From assembly GCF_001894865.1 (NCBI RefSeq), contig NZ_BCXA01000032.1, positions 1 to 64,000 of the forward strand: a stretch of 64,000 nucleotides of DNA. Direction: 5' to 3'. Shown in pieces: positions 1-9,124 of this stretch (positions are counted from its first letter, which is position 1; each line of letters starts with the position of its first letter). The translations under genes were made by a program, and so were the position numbers. The DNA comes from Rhodococcus maanshanensis NBRC 100610. Its GTDB lineage: Bacteria > Actinomycetota > Actinomycetes > Mycobacteriales > Mycobacteriaceae. Under the pieces are notes generated by a model. The model worked only from the letters and a program-made list of their open reading frames with translations, had not been told where the DNA came from and made no database searches.

Positions 1-153
1 GCGGCGCAAGAAGTCGATCATCTGCCATGACCCGTTTGAATTGCCAGGGCTCGGTGCGGTGCACGGCGGTGCTCACCTCGTGCAGACGCCGCACCCTGCC
101 AGCGTCCGCCCTTCCATCACGTTTGCGGGGGTGAGGTGGGTGCTTCTTCCTGG

Positions 154-1083
154 TCACCACGGCACCGCCTGCGCAAGTGCGTCCAATTCCGCTGCACTCC
201 ACCACGGTCGGGTCCGCCGTCGCACTCCGCCCAAGATGCCGGCGAGCCTCCCGGTTCCGGTGTGCCCTGACATCTTCATGAACACGGGCAACGGAACGGC
301 CTGGATCATCGCGCACTCCCACGTCGACCGTAGCCGGGAGGACGTCAGCGGCCGCAGTGTCTCGGGGACCTCACAGCGTTCCAGTACATTCCCAAGGGTA
401 TTGACCGCTGGGAATGGATCGTGGAACACATGACCACCATGTGCATTCTCTGCCGCTTCGAGCACTGCATCGGCATATGCCGGACGTACCGGGACTTGCC
501 TCGCGCTCGGACCCCGCACCGCGACGATCACGTGGTCGCCGCGTTCCCGGACGTCCGACGACCTGACCGACACCATCTCGGTGCCGCGAAGGCCCGCACC
601 CGCACCGAGCGCCACCACAGCAGCAAGCCCCCGTCGGCGCACCGCGGTCGCCTGCCGCGGAGCCCACCACAGCAGACGGGACACCTCCGCAGGCGTATAC
701 GGATTCACCGTAAAGGGATAGTGCAGCACCGTGCGGTGCGGCTCCCACGGAGCGGCACGGGTGATCCGGCGCGACAATGACGTCAGCGCGGCTCGACGTG
801 TAGACCGCGTCGACTCGGACAACCCGGCGACGGTGACGGCATATCGGTTGACCGTCGCCGGGTGGAAGATCTGCTCGACGTCGAGCGGCAGGCCCTGTTC
901 GAGCGCCCACCGCACCAGCGATGTCACCATTACCATTCGGTCCACCGCCACCTGGATGACCTGCGTCGCCGCGAACCCTCGCCGGACAATGTCACGCACG
1001 AACGGCCCGATCTCCTCCCACTCCTGTTCCGGCATGTGGGGGGTGTACAACTCGATGACTTCCTCCGGGGTTCGACGCGCCAT
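154..1083 (-). CDS. Degenerate tyrosine-recombinase-like protein (second of a coupled pair)
   Basis: A 309-aa protein with the C-terminal layout of phage-integrase-type tyrosine recombinases. It shows an Arg box (GLRGTEM), a second Arg box (SRLRSTW) and an 'SGHTGTG' segment that resembles the GH motif. The Tyr nucleophile expected about ten residues later is not visible, because the segment reads LAGILGG. The ATG at 1083 was chosen because it overlaps the stop of the upstream gene (TGATG), so the two are probably translationally coupled; the frame stays open further upstream but without coding character. Tyrosine recombinases join DNA through an Arg/His/Tyr active site. Without the Tyr this copy may be structural, or active only with its partner. 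Family assignment is by motif inspection only. Confidence 0.6.
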   Translation of the reverse strand: MARRTPEEVIELYTPHMPEQEWEEIGPFVRDIVRRGFAATQVIQVAVDRMVMVTSLVRWALEQGLPLDVEQIFHPATVNRYAVTVAGLSESTRSTRRAALTSLSRRITRAAPWEPHRTVLHYPFTVNPYTPAEVSRLLWWAPRQATAVRRRGLAAVVALGAGAGLRGTEMVSVRSSDVRERGDHVIVAVRGPSARQVPVRPAYADAVLEAAENAHGGHVFHDPFPAVNTLGNVLERCEVPETLRPLTSSRLRSTWECAMIQAVPLPVFMKMSGHTGTGRLAGILGGVRRRTRPWWSAAELDALAQAVPW

Positions 1084-2030
1084 CACTGCTGCCCTCCCAG
1101 CCGGCACCAGCTCAGCGAACCGACCTGCGGCACTGGGAGATACGGGAGCAGGTCCGAGAAAGCCTTGCCGCTGACGACCCCTGCCGCCGAGAGGATCTCC
1201 GCGACACCGCAATCGGACAGCACCCCGGCCAGCCATGTCGACCGCAGACGCGGCACCATCAGGCGGGGCATCCCAGCGGGGTACTCGAACGACGCGAGCA
1301 GCGCTGCCGCCTGATCACGGCCCGTACGACGTGACGCCACCAACGGCCCCGCCCCCGCCCCAGCAGCGACCTTCTCCAGCCGATCAACCCAACCGGCCCG
1401 CACCGGAACCACCCGCCCCGCAGCGCCCGCGCCCCCGCCGAGCCTGACGGCCACCACGCCACCGACATCGACCACGTCCGAACTCACGACGGCGAATAGT
1501 TCACCCGAACGAGCACCCGCACCCACAGTCAGCGTCAGAATCGCCGTCATCGCCTGGACGCGGAACGGTCCGTTCTGCGATGCCGCCGCCTTCCAGTACG
1601 CCTCGACCTGCTCGCACGTGTACGGCGGCGACAAACCCTGCCGCGACCCGCGCTCGTCCGGCCCGGGCCACGGCGCCCGCTTCGTCACCGATCTCGCCAA
1701 CGTCCGCAATCGCGAGATCTCCGCCGACCGCGATGTCGGGGCCAACTCCCGCATCCCGGTCACCCGGTACCGCTCAAGCACCTCCGGAGTCAGCACCACC
1801 TCACGGTCAAGGACCAACCCGACGTCGACCGCCCACACCGCCAATCGGGTCAGTACCTTGAGTGCGTTCGCGGCCTGACTGTGCAGCGTCGGCTCCGACA
1901 GCGTCACTGTCTCGCGCACCCACTGCCCCACCAATGACCACGATTCCGGATCGACCGATCGTGGTTCAAAACACCTGATACACGCCGCAATTGAGACCGG
2001 GTCATCGGAGCGTCGCCGATACGCGGCCAT
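1083..2030 (-). CDS. Degenerate tyrosine-recombinase-like protein (first of a coupled pair)
   Basis: About 315 aa, starting at the ATG at 2030 (an in-frame opening to 2282 exists but its composition is not protein-like). The N-terminal helical segment is followed by an Arg-box-like GARSGELFAV and a second PRLRSTWL, the same architecture as the following gene, so the two are diverged paralogues. Here the GH position is changed (AGVVSG), while a Tyr (LLPYLP) lies where the nucleophile might fall. The 3' end overlaps the next start by one base. Tandem integrase-like genes occur on actinobacterial plasmids and mobile regions, so this edge of the window may be part of one. Activity is uncertain. 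Confidence 0.55.
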   Translation of the reverse strand: MAAYRRRSDDPVSIAACIRCFEPRSVDPESWSLVGQWVRETVTLSEPTLHSQAANALKVLTRLAVWAVDVGLVLDREVVLTPEVLERYRVTGMRELAPTSRSAEISRLRTLARSVTKRAPWPGPDERGSRQGLSPPYTCEQVEAYWKAAASQNGPFRVQAMTAILTLTVGAGARSGELFAVVSSDVVDVGGVVAVRLGGGAGAAGRVVPVRAGWVDRLEKVAAGAGAGPLVASRRTGRDQAAALLASFEYPAGMPRLMVPRLRSTWLAGVLSDCGVAEILSAAGVVSGKAFSDLLPYLPVPQVGSLSWCRLGGQQ

Positions 2031-2875
2031 CACTGACCACCGCGACCATCGGTACGCGTAGTGCACTGTGAAGGTTCTGGCGCCGTTGGGGCGCAGAGGA
2101 GTATTGTCATGAGTGGTCACAACCTCATGAGTCACATGCGATCCCGCGGGATCCTGGCTGACGATACACAAGGACACCGAATACGACTCGGTGTCCTTCG
2201 AGGTATCAGAGGCGAATAGCGACCACCACCCTGACGAAGGCCCACTTCGGTACTCGGTATGCGCGGACGCATAACGAGTCAACGGAATTCAGGTGGCGTA
2301 ACACCCAGGCTAGTCCCCGATTCCGAATCGCGAAACGCCTCAGAAGAACGAACCACGGAACGAACAAACGACTGCTCAGGGCACGGCCGCATCCAATCTC
2401 ATCGCGCCAACTGCGCGATGCACGCCTATTATTGGAACTGCGGGACGCAGCAGATATTGCGAGCGGATCACCCGAAGTGCCGCCACAACGGGGCGGCGCG
2501 GTCAGTAACGCCAGCGGAGGGCCCCCGACGTTACATGGCTCGGCGACATCGGGCGCCTATTTGGGGACGGCGCCCGGTATGCCGCCATCAATCGCGCAAC
2601 GCGCTCACGGAAGCGAAGCGTCATGGGCAGACGCACACCCTCACATGACGCCACCGCCCGCGGGATGATCGCCGAATTTCAAGCCGTACTCGGATCGAAA
2701 CTCGTTGCCTACCTGACTAAGACGCACTGGATCGACACGATCCATCGACATCGGCCAGGCCCTCTGTGGTGTGTCTTCGTACAACGCTTCTGATTGCAGT
2801 CCACGCCAAGGATCGATCAGGGGCTTCCGGTGACATGGAGGATCAGCCACGCAGCTCGGCTGCCACCAACCGCGG
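2031..2875. other. Gene-free stretch upstream of the recombinase-like pair
   Basis: About 845 bp without an open frame that resembles a protein. Several open frames exist on both strands, but they are low-complexity, Arg/Pro/Ser-rich readings typical of high-GC noncoding DNA. No RNA gene, inverted repeat or repeat family seen elsewhere in the window was recognised here. Confidence 0.5.
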
Positions 2876-3511
2876 CTATGCAGATTCCCACTCAGCCACG
2901 ATGATCACGTCCGCAGCCTGTTCAATGTCTGCCGCGGTGCCGGCGCAACCGGTCAACCACGCCACAATCGATACCGGCTGGCCCTCGATCAGTAGGGACG
3001 GCTGCGGCTCGGTGAGCAGGGCCTGCACAGTCAGCGGATGCAGGCTCTTCGCGAGCAGCGGCGCAATACGCTCGAGATGAGGCACCGCGCCAGAGGCCGT
3101 GAACTGGGCCGGCGGAAGAAGTCGACTGCGCCCCTCCCCGAATGCCCACAACGTGCCGTCGGACAGGCGCTGACGGATTCGGGCCGCGGTGACCCCGAGT
3201 CGGTCCGCCGCCTCGGCGACTGACAGGCAATTGTGGACCAGGTCCTGCATTCGGGCGATGCCCTCCACCCGGGCTCCGGTGGCTGCGATCGGATCCTCGA
3301 CAAACCCAGCGCTGGCGAGGACGCCGGCGTCGTGGTCGGAGAGCTCAGGACTACCAGGACTGCGGCCGGCGAGGCCGCGGAGGATCTGGGCGAGGTCGCC
3401 GCGATCGATGTCGATACCTGTCACCTCCCGCAACGCGTCCTCGAAGCCGACCTCGCCGCGCAAATAGCGGTCTTCCACCGTCCCGTTCGCCATCTCGCCC
3501 ATCACGACCAC
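2876..3511 (-). CDS. HTH (MerR-like fold) DNA-binding protein, possible antitoxin
   Basis: 211 aa from a GTG at 3511, with AAAGGG four bases upstream; ATGs at 3502 and 3493 are alternatives. The centre carries a helix-turn-helix (LSVAEAADRLGVTAARIRQR, roughly residues 95-115) followed by a short segment like the wing of excisionase/MerR-type folds. The C-terminal third (HPLTVQALLTEPQP, then SIVAWLTGC) resembles the partner domain of actinobacterial DNA-binding proteins often found next to RES or other toxin genes. No toxin gene is visible beside it, so the antitoxin idea is inference. It stands alone on the minus strand between two gene-poor stretches. Confidence 0.6.
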   Translation of the reverse strand: MVVMGEMANGTVEDRYLRGEVGFEDALREVTGIDIDRGDLAQILRGLAGRSPGSPELSDHDAGVLASAGFVEDPIAATGARVEGIARMQDLVHNCLSVAEAADRLGVTAARIRQRLSDGTLWAFGEGRSRLLPPAQFTASGAVPHLERIAPLLAKSLHPLTVQALLTEPQPSLLIEGQPVSIVAWLTGCAGTAADIEQAADVIIVAEWESA

Positions 3512-4056
3512 CCGACCCTTTCAATAGAGATTCGGATGCACTTCCACGCTAGCCGCGCGGGAGGACACAGGCCACCAACCAACCCCGTACCGCACAGAAA
3601 GTGCGGCTGAGCAGTACCGGCACCATTCGTCCTGAGCCAGCGGTGCCGAGTTGTATGCCACGCCCACCACTCGGACTCTCTTGAGGTGCGCCTCGCCTGC
3701 CGCCAGTGCAACCGAAATTGGCCGATTGTCCCACCGGCAGAGACTCAGAGATGGGCGTATTGACCTTCACCCACACGGCTGGACACCAAACCGATCAGGC
3801 GTAGATCGACCCCCCAGCGTCTACGGTCGATTGAAGCCGCCCCGGATGATTCCGTGGCCGCGAGGGAATGGAATCGCGATTAGTTACCTCGAGCCAATTG
3901 CAGCAAGGATTGCAAATCGTCCAGTATTGGTCTCGCTATTCGCGGGCCCAGGACCTTGGCGGCCGATCTATCTGCTTTTCCCAAGCTTGCGCCAACCAAA
4001 AGTAGATAGCACTGCGAGGACGGCAGCAGCCTCCGCCCGAATAACGATGATGGCCG
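3512..4056. other. Gene-free stretch
   Basis: About 545 bp between the HTH gene and the 3' end of the NRPS operon. It is slightly less GC-rich than its surroundings. No credible coding frame, RNA gene or repeat was recognised. It probably contains the transcription end of the operon to its right, but no clear hairpin-plus-T terminator was found. Confidence 0.45.
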
Positions 4057-4620
4057 CTATGCCTCTACATGTGGACGGGAACCTAAGGGACTAGATTCAG
4101 GTCGAGGTGTTCCTACATTATTGTCCGGTGTCGGGAGTTGCAGCATAAAGACCCGGAGTTCGCGATTTGCTCGAGTCTGATATATTTCAAAGTTGGGCCA
4201 TTCAGCGACCAGCCGTGGCCAGAGGGCATCTCGTTCAGCTCCGGTTATGTGGTGCACCTGAACTCGCTTTTGTTCTCCCCGCACAATCGCATCGATTTCG
4301 ACTGCCTCGAGTAGGTTGGTACTCCACAATGGGTGGTTCGGCTTTCCCCAGTTCGAGCCAACAACCACATATTCATCTTTAGCGGTACGGATGGAAAGGA
4401 GCCGTATGGGACGTATAGTCCCGGTCTTGCGTCCGGGTATATATAGGATCACTGGCTTCATTCCAGCCCTGCGAACGAACGAATTCTGGTAATTTCCGCC
4501 GCGCGTGATGTACTCATCCAGCCGGACGATATATTTTGCGATCCGCGGAAATAATCGTGCCCGGCTGACTCGGAGGACTAGACGTCGCTTCATGCTTTGG
4601 GGAGGGGTAGTGGTCACCAT
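4057..4620 (-). CDS. Nitroreductase/deazaflavin-dependent oxidoreductase (DDN-like)
   Basis: 187 aa from the ATG at 4620 (GAAAG just upstream). The middle has the hallmarks of the F420-dependent DDN/split-barrel family: 'YIPGRKTGTIRPIRL', then 'EYVVVGSNWGKPNHPLW', the usual G-R-x-T-G and GSxxGxxxxPxW motifs. Members use reduced coenzyme F420 to reduce quinones, enones or nitro groups. It is the last gene of the minus-strand operon headed by the aminotransferase at 15705, 100 bp after an alpha/beta hydrolase, so it may do a late reduction on the NRPS product. The exact substrate is unknown. The upstream open frame as far as 4932 overlaps the hydrolase and is not part of the protein. Confidence 0.75.
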   Translation of the reverse strand: MVTTTPPQSMKRRLVLRVSRARLFPRIAKYIVRLDEYITRGGNYQNSFVRRAGMKPVILYIPGRKTGTIRPIRLLSIRTAKDEYVVVGSNWGKPNHPLWSTNLLEAVEIDAIVRGEQKRVQVHHITGAERDALWPRLVAEWPNFEIYQTRANRELRVFMLQLPTPDNNVGTPRPESSPLGSRPHVEA

Positions 4621-4720
4621 TATTCTTTCGCCGTTGGGTGTGAGTTGATGCCAGAATGGGGATACCTTGATCGCGACATAGCGCGAAACGCTGCAACCCT
4701 CTCCATAGGGAGAGCCGTGG

Positions 4721-5584
4721 CTAGTGGTGAGCGGGGCAAGCTTCGACTGCGTGTTGGCTGTGCCGGAGTAGGAATTCCACGATGACGTCGTTGACGTCTT
4801 CGTGGTGGTCGAAGATTGCATTGGTATGGCCGGCACCGATGATGGTCCTGAACTCTCCGTTCGGCATAGCCTCCGCGGCAGCGCGCCCTGTGCGGGGTGG
4901 CCAGCGAAGGTCATGTTCGAACGCCACCACAAGAGCGGGGACCCCTACCTGCGACCAGTGTTGATGATGGTCGCGTTCGAGTATCCATTCATTGCATGCG
5001 GAGTACTGACCTAGCATTCCGGGGGTCGCGAGTCCTTTGCGTGAGGAGACCATTCGCTGCCAGCTCCGTACAGCGTCGTCGTCGTCACGCAGGATGGTGT
5101 TGGGGAGACCCTGAGCGAGATCATCGGCGATGAACATGCTGTCCGGGAGCTCGGACCCGAATTTCAGTAGGTCACGCCAACTTTCGGCCCACACTCGGGT
5201 CATCGCCGTTGTTTCTCCCACGCCGCCCATCATGACCGCGGATTTCAACAAGTCCGGTCGACGGATGGTCATGTTCTCTGCGATGAAAGTTCCCTGCGAC
5301 AGACTGACAACATGCATTTGACCAAGTTCGAGTTCTTCTATCAGTGCGGCGAAGTCGTCGGTGAGCAGATCCAAGGTGTACGGATTGGGTGTTGATTGTG
5401 ACCGGCCGACGCCGCGTGCGTCCGCGATGATCGGCCGGAATCCGGCTTCGAGTAGTGCCGGCACCTGATAGGGCAGCCATGCCAGGCCCGGCATACCCGC
5501 GCCAGGAATCAGCAGGACGGGATCACCAGCCTCGCCGTGGATCTTGTAGTACATGTCAATCTCATTCACACGGGCGAGGGGCAT
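4721..5584 (-). CDS. Alpha/beta hydrolase in the NRPS operon
   Basis: 287 aa, ATG at 5584. A canonical alpha/beta-hydrolase fold: an oxyanion region LIPGAGMPG, a nucleophile elbow VSLSQGTF (Ser replaces the first Gly of G-x-S-x-G), a late acid region (FEHDLRWPP) and a catalytic His in GAGHTNAIF. The length fits a stand-alone esterase, peptidase or epoxide-hydrolase-type enzyme. It sits 42 bp after the metallo-hydrolase gene in the same operon. Because the NRPS lacks a thioesterase domain, this protein is one candidate for product release or trimming (inference). The unusual Ser at the elbow should be noted but occurs in some family members. Confidence 0.8.
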   Translation of the reverse strand: MPLARVNEIDMYYKIHGEAGDPVLLIPGAGMPGLAWLPYQVPALLEAGFRPIIADARGVGRSQSTPNPYTLDLLTDDFAALIEELELGQMHVVSLSQGTFIAENMTIRRPDLLKSAVMMGGVGETTAMTRVWAESWRDLLKFGSELPDSMFIADDLAQGLPNTILRDDDDAVRSWQRMVSSRKGLATPGMLGQYSACNEWILERDHHQHWSQVGVPALVVAFEHDLRWPPRTGRAAAEAMPNGEFRTIIGAGHTNAIFDHHEDVNDVIVEFLLRHSQHAVEACPAHH

Positions 5585-5626
5585 GGTTTGGCCTTTCGTC
5601 AGGTCAAGATCTGGAGTGTTTGCGGC

Positions 5627-6646
5627 TCAGCTGTTTCGAGTGATGAAGGTCGATGGGCCGTCGTCTGATGTATTGGCTGTGACCTCGCCGATGTCAATGA
5701 GGTATGTCAGGTGCGCCGAGCATTCGGACAGGGCGAGCTGCCAGCCGAGCGGGGGGATGTCTTCCCATCGGGTAGCCCAGGTCATCGACTCCGCGATTTG
5801 CCACAGCGACCTGGGATGACCGTCCGTGATGACTGCTCGCAGGTTGTCGAGTCGCCGATGATGGTGATCGACGATTTCGTCGATCCTTGTATCCCAATTG
5901 ATTTCGATTGCTTCGTGCGCGGGACGTAGCGAGTAGCCGTCGCGCACGAGCTCTCGAATAGTGCTGAGTGATTCGAGATACCTATGGAGCAGACGGTGCT
6001 CGTCGACAGGGAATACGAACTCGCCGACGTGGGGGCTGGTCCTCGAGAGAACATGGTCTCCGGTGAAGACCATCCGCTGCTTCTCCATCAATGCACCCAT
6101 ATGTCCGTGGGTGTGTCCGGGAAGCCACAGTGCAGTGAGATCGCCTGCCGCGGTTGCGATCGTGTCCCCATTCCGCAGGCGTCGATCCACCTCGGCTGTG
6201 GGTATCGCCATGGAGTAGCTTCCTCCGCAGTCGCTGTATGAATCGAGCGCTGAGCGCGGTGCTCCTGCAGATGCCAGGTTGTCCAGTTCCCATGACAGGT
6301 GGGAGTCGTGTGATTCAGTTGTGCGCATGCCTTCCATAAGGTCGGCGTCGAGTTCGTGCATGGCAATCCATGCACCTGACGCTTCCTGGATACGGCCGGC
6401 CAGCCCGGAGTGGTCAGGATGGTGGTGCGTGAGAATGATGCCCTCGGTATTGCCGATGTTCAGGCCGAGTGATGCGAGGCCGCTCGAGAGAGCCTGCCAA
6501 GCGGTTTCATCGTCCCATCCGGCATCGATGAGAATGGGCCCGTGCACGCCTTCAATGAGATAGACGCGCGTTGCGTTGATGGGGAGGCTCATTACTGGTA
6601 CATCGATCACGCCGAGCAGTCCGTCGTTTCCTGTCGAAATAGTCAC
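5627..6646 (-). CDS. Metallo-beta-lactamase-fold hydrolase
   Basis: 339 aa. The GTG at 6646 was chosen because GGAGAAG lies just upstream and the gene starts two bases after the MFS stop. Metal ligands are visible: the HxHxDH motif (LTHHHPDHSG), a third His in LPGHTHGH, the bridging Asp in FTGDHVL and a late His in RPAHE. The extra helical C-terminal ~100 residues (HHHRRLDNL onwards) resemble glyoxalase-II-like/MBL hydrolases with a winged C-terminal domain. Such enzymes hydrolyse thioesters, lactones or phosphoesters, so a thioester-release role beside an NRPS without TE is plausible but unproven. Confidence 0.85.
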   Translation of the reverse strand: MTISTGNDGLLGVIDVPVMSLPINATRVYLIEGVHGPILIDAGWDDETAWQALSSGLASLGLNIGNTEGIILTHHHPDHSGLAGRIQEASGAWIAMHELDADLMEGMRTTESHDSHLSWELDNLASAGAPRSALDSYSDCGGSYSMAIPTAEVDRRLRNGDTIATAAGDLTALWLPGHTHGHMGALMEKQRMVFTGDHVLSRTSPHVGEFVFPVDEHRLLHRYLESLSTIRELVRDGYSLRPAHEAIEINWDTRIDEIVDHHHRRLDNLRAVITDGHPRSLWQIAESMTWATRWEDIPPLGWQLALSECSAHLTYLIDIGEVTANTSDDGPSTFITRNS

Positions 6647-6648
6647 GG

Positions 6649-8160
6649 TTACTTCTCCTCTGGAAGTGGGTGATGGCTGCGGTCGATGAGGTCGACAGAC
6701 GGGAGTGCAAGCACGCACACGATGACCACGATCGCGCCGACTCCTCCAAGTTGGATGATCACGTCGGAGACGGCGGGAGCTGTGGCGTCGCGGGTGCTTG
6801 CTCCGGTGGTGCTTGCCTGCTGAGCTCCGGCAGCGAAGATGCCGCCAGCGAATGCGAGTGCCACGGTTCCGCCGATCTGACGAAAGAAGGTGACTGCGGA
6901 AGTGGCCAGCCCGACGTCGCTCGGGCCGAGTGAGTGCTGCGCGACCATCATCAGCCCTGAGATCATCGGGCCGATTCCGATGCCCAGGAGGGTTAGCCCG
7001 CCGTAGATCGCCGGTGTTGCCTCGCTCGGTAGCTCCCTCAGGAGGACCAGGCCGCCTATGGCGATGATCCCGAATGCGACAAGGGGCCAGCGATATTGAC
7101 CGGTCACCTTAACGATCGCACCGAGTACGACCATGCCCAGGACGAGACCCACCATCAGGGGAAAGGTGCGGATCGCCGATTCGGTGGCCGAGGTTCCAAG
7201 AGCGGTCTGAAAGTAGCGCGGAATGAAGATGACTGCCGGGTACATGAGGAAGGCGACCGCAAATGACGCGATGAGGGTCGGCGCGAGTCGACCACGCTTG
7301 AGCGTGGTGACGGGAATGATGGGGTTCGATGCACGTTGTTCGACAACAACAAAGAGCATGATCCCGATGACGCCGGCTGCAATGAGTGGCCATACCGACA
7401 TGTCACGCCATGCCAGCGGTACAGAACTCGCGCTGCCGCCCTTGTTGCTGAGTCCGATCAGTATTAGGCAGACGCTTGCCGAAAACACCACGAAGCCCGG
7501 CCAGTCGATTCGGCGTGTCCGATCACCTTCAGGTGGCTGTTCGTCCAGTGTTCGAACGACGATCAGCAGCACCAGAACGGCGATTGGAACATTGATGAAG
7601 AACACCCAATGCCAGCTCAGCTGGTCGGAAAGCAGGCCACCGAGGTAGGGGCCGATCAAGAGGCTGACGGCAATGATCGCGCCGAACGCACTCTGGATCT
7701 GAACTGCCTTCTCTGCTGGTGCTCGGTCGAGCATGAGGGCTAGAGGCACTGTCACAAGGACAGCAGCTCCAACTCCTTGCACGGCACGCGCTGCAACCAG
7801 GACGGCCGCATCTCCGGCTAGTCCACAGGCGATCGATGCTCCGGCGAACACCACGATGCCAAATACCAAGAGTCGCTTATGCCCGAATCTGTCCGAGAGC
7901 GATCCGAAAATCGGTACGAAGACCGTGGAGGTGAGTAGGTAGGAGGTGACGACCCAGGTATAGACGTGTGCACCGTCGATGTCCTCGGCAATCTTGGGAA
8001 GTGCGGTGCCGACGATTGTCTGGTCCAACACAGCCATGAACATGGACAGGATGATTGCGCCGACGAGGATTGTGGGGATGGGTCCTCGTGACGCAGTGTC
8101 CGACGTTACGGGAGGTTCGCTCTGCGTTTGATGGTCCGACATCTGGGAATGCGGGTTCAC
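6649..8160 (-). CDS. MFS exporter, DHA2 (EmrB/QacA) 14-TM type
   Basis: 503 aa. The first membrane helix carries the family motif LDQTIVGTALPKI, with motif A (GSLSDRFGHKR) after TM2 and the TM5 motif around GPYLGGLLSD. The length and helix count fit the 14-helix DHA2 drug:proton antiporters. The GTG at 8160 overlaps the upstream stop (GTGA); an ATG at 8142 is an alternative. Its position inside a biosynthetic operon, between the flavoprotein and the metallo-hydrolase, suggests export of, and self-protection from, the pathway product. Confidence 0.9.
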   Translation of the reverse strand: MNPHSQMSDHQTQSEPPVTSDTASRGPIPTILVGAIILSMFMAVLDQTIVGTALPKIAEDIDGAHVYTWVVTSYLLTSTVFVPIFGSLSDRFGHKRLLVFGIVVFAGASIACGLAGDAAVLVAARAVQGVGAAVLVTVPLALMLDRAPAEKAVQIQSAFGAIIAVSLLIGPYLGGLLSDQLSWHWVFFINVPIAVLVLLIVVRTLDEQPPEGDRTRRIDWPGFVVFSASVCLILIGLSNKGGSASSVPLAWRDMSVWPLIAAGVIGIMLFVVVEQRASNPIIPVTTLKRGRLAPTLIASFAVAFLMYPAVIFIPRYFQTALGTSATESAIRTFPLMVGLVLGMVVLGAIVKVTGQYRWPLVAFGIIAIGGLVLLRELPSEATPAIYGGLTLLGIGIGPMISGLMMVAQHSLGPSDVGLATSAVTFFRQIGGTVALAFAGGIFAAGAQQASTTGASTRDATAPAVSDVIIQLGGVGAIVVIVCVLALPSVDLIDRSHHPLPEEK

Positions 8161-9092
8161 GGCGCCGCCTTCGCCTGAATGTCATTGAAGGTCAGTTCCT
8201 GGTTCAGGACTGCGCCGACGTTGAGTCCGTCTGAGACCGCTCGAGCGATGAAGTGCATCCCCGAGGGAGCGCTGCTGCGGCGGGCGATGTCGCCGCAGGC
8301 ATACACCCCGGCGACGGAGGTCTGTCCGAGTTCGGACACTTCGATGGCGTCATCGTCGAGCCGTACGCACCCGAGGTCGTCCGCGATGTCGCTGGTGTAG
8401 TCGATTGGGGGATGTACTACGACGGCCTCGGCCGGCACCGAGCGTCCGTCGACAAGCTCCACTGCGGTGCAGGTACTTCCGTCCGCCGCGATTCTGGCAG
8501 GTTCTCCGTGTATGACCTCCACCCCAGCCTTCGTGAGCAGATCCATGTGAGGGCTGGAGTCGCCCGAATTGGGGGTGGCGATCAGGGTGACCGATGGTGA
8601 CCATTGGGTGAGCAATTCGGCGTGGAAGTAGTCCAGCGGCGACAAGCCCAGCATTACCAGTTTCCGGTTCCGCACTTCCCAACCGTGGCAGTACGGGCAG
8701 GCGAAGACCGTTCTTCCCCAGTTCTCGGCGAATCCCGGGACGTTGAGGAGGACATCTGTGACACCCTGAGCAATAACAACTCGGCGCGATTTGATTGTTG
8801 CCGGAACACCAGCTGTGTCGACGACAAATGCCCCTGGAGTTCCCGACGCTGAAACGGCGGGGCGATCGATACGGGTGACCGATGCGTATTGCGCGAGCTC
8901 GACGTGGGCCGCGGCTCGTAGATCACTCGGCGGTGCGCCGTCTCTTGTCAGGAACCCATGAGCTCGTTCGGCGAAGCGATTCCGCCCTGCTCCGGTGTCG
9001 AGCAGGGCAACCGTACGGCCGGTTCGGCCCAATGTCAGCGCGCAGCTCAACCCTGCGGGCCCCGCACCAATGATGGTGACATCTACGTTCAT
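8157..9092 (-). CDS. Thioredoxin-reductase-like FAD oxidoreductase with CPYC (dithiol-oxidase type)
   Basis: 311 aa, ATG at 9092 with AAGGAG upstream. The N-terminal GAGPAG FAD-binding fingerprint is followed by HGFLTRDG and a redox-active ACPYCHGWE (Cys132/Cys135), then a second nucleotide-binding region and a C-terminal FAD signature (VYACGDIARR). HGFL plus CPxCHGxE is the pattern of thioredoxin-reductase-like proteins such as GliT/HlmI/DepH, which form disulfides in natural products, but it also occurs in other small flavoproteins. Placement directly after an NRPS with a cysteine-like A-domain code makes thiol oxidation of the product an attractive inference. Confidence 0.8.
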   Translation of the reverse strand: MNVDVTIIGAGPAGLSCALTLGRTGRTVALLDTGAGRNRFAERAHGFLTRDGAPPSDLRAAAHVELAQYASVTRIDRPAVSASGTPGAFVVDTAGVPATIKSRRVVIAQGVTDVLLNVPGFAENWGRTVFACPYCHGWEVRNRKLVMLGLSPLDYFHAELLTQWSPSVTLIATPNSGDSSPHMDLLTKAGVEVIHGEPARIAADGSTCTAVELVDGRSVPAEAVVVHPPIDYTSDIADDLGCVRLDDDAIEVSELGQTSVAGVYACGDIARRSSAPSGMHFIARAVSDGLNVGAVLNQELTFNDIQAKAAP

Positions 9093-9124
9093 TCTCTGTT
9101 CTCCTTGTCCGTAGGGCGCAGGGT

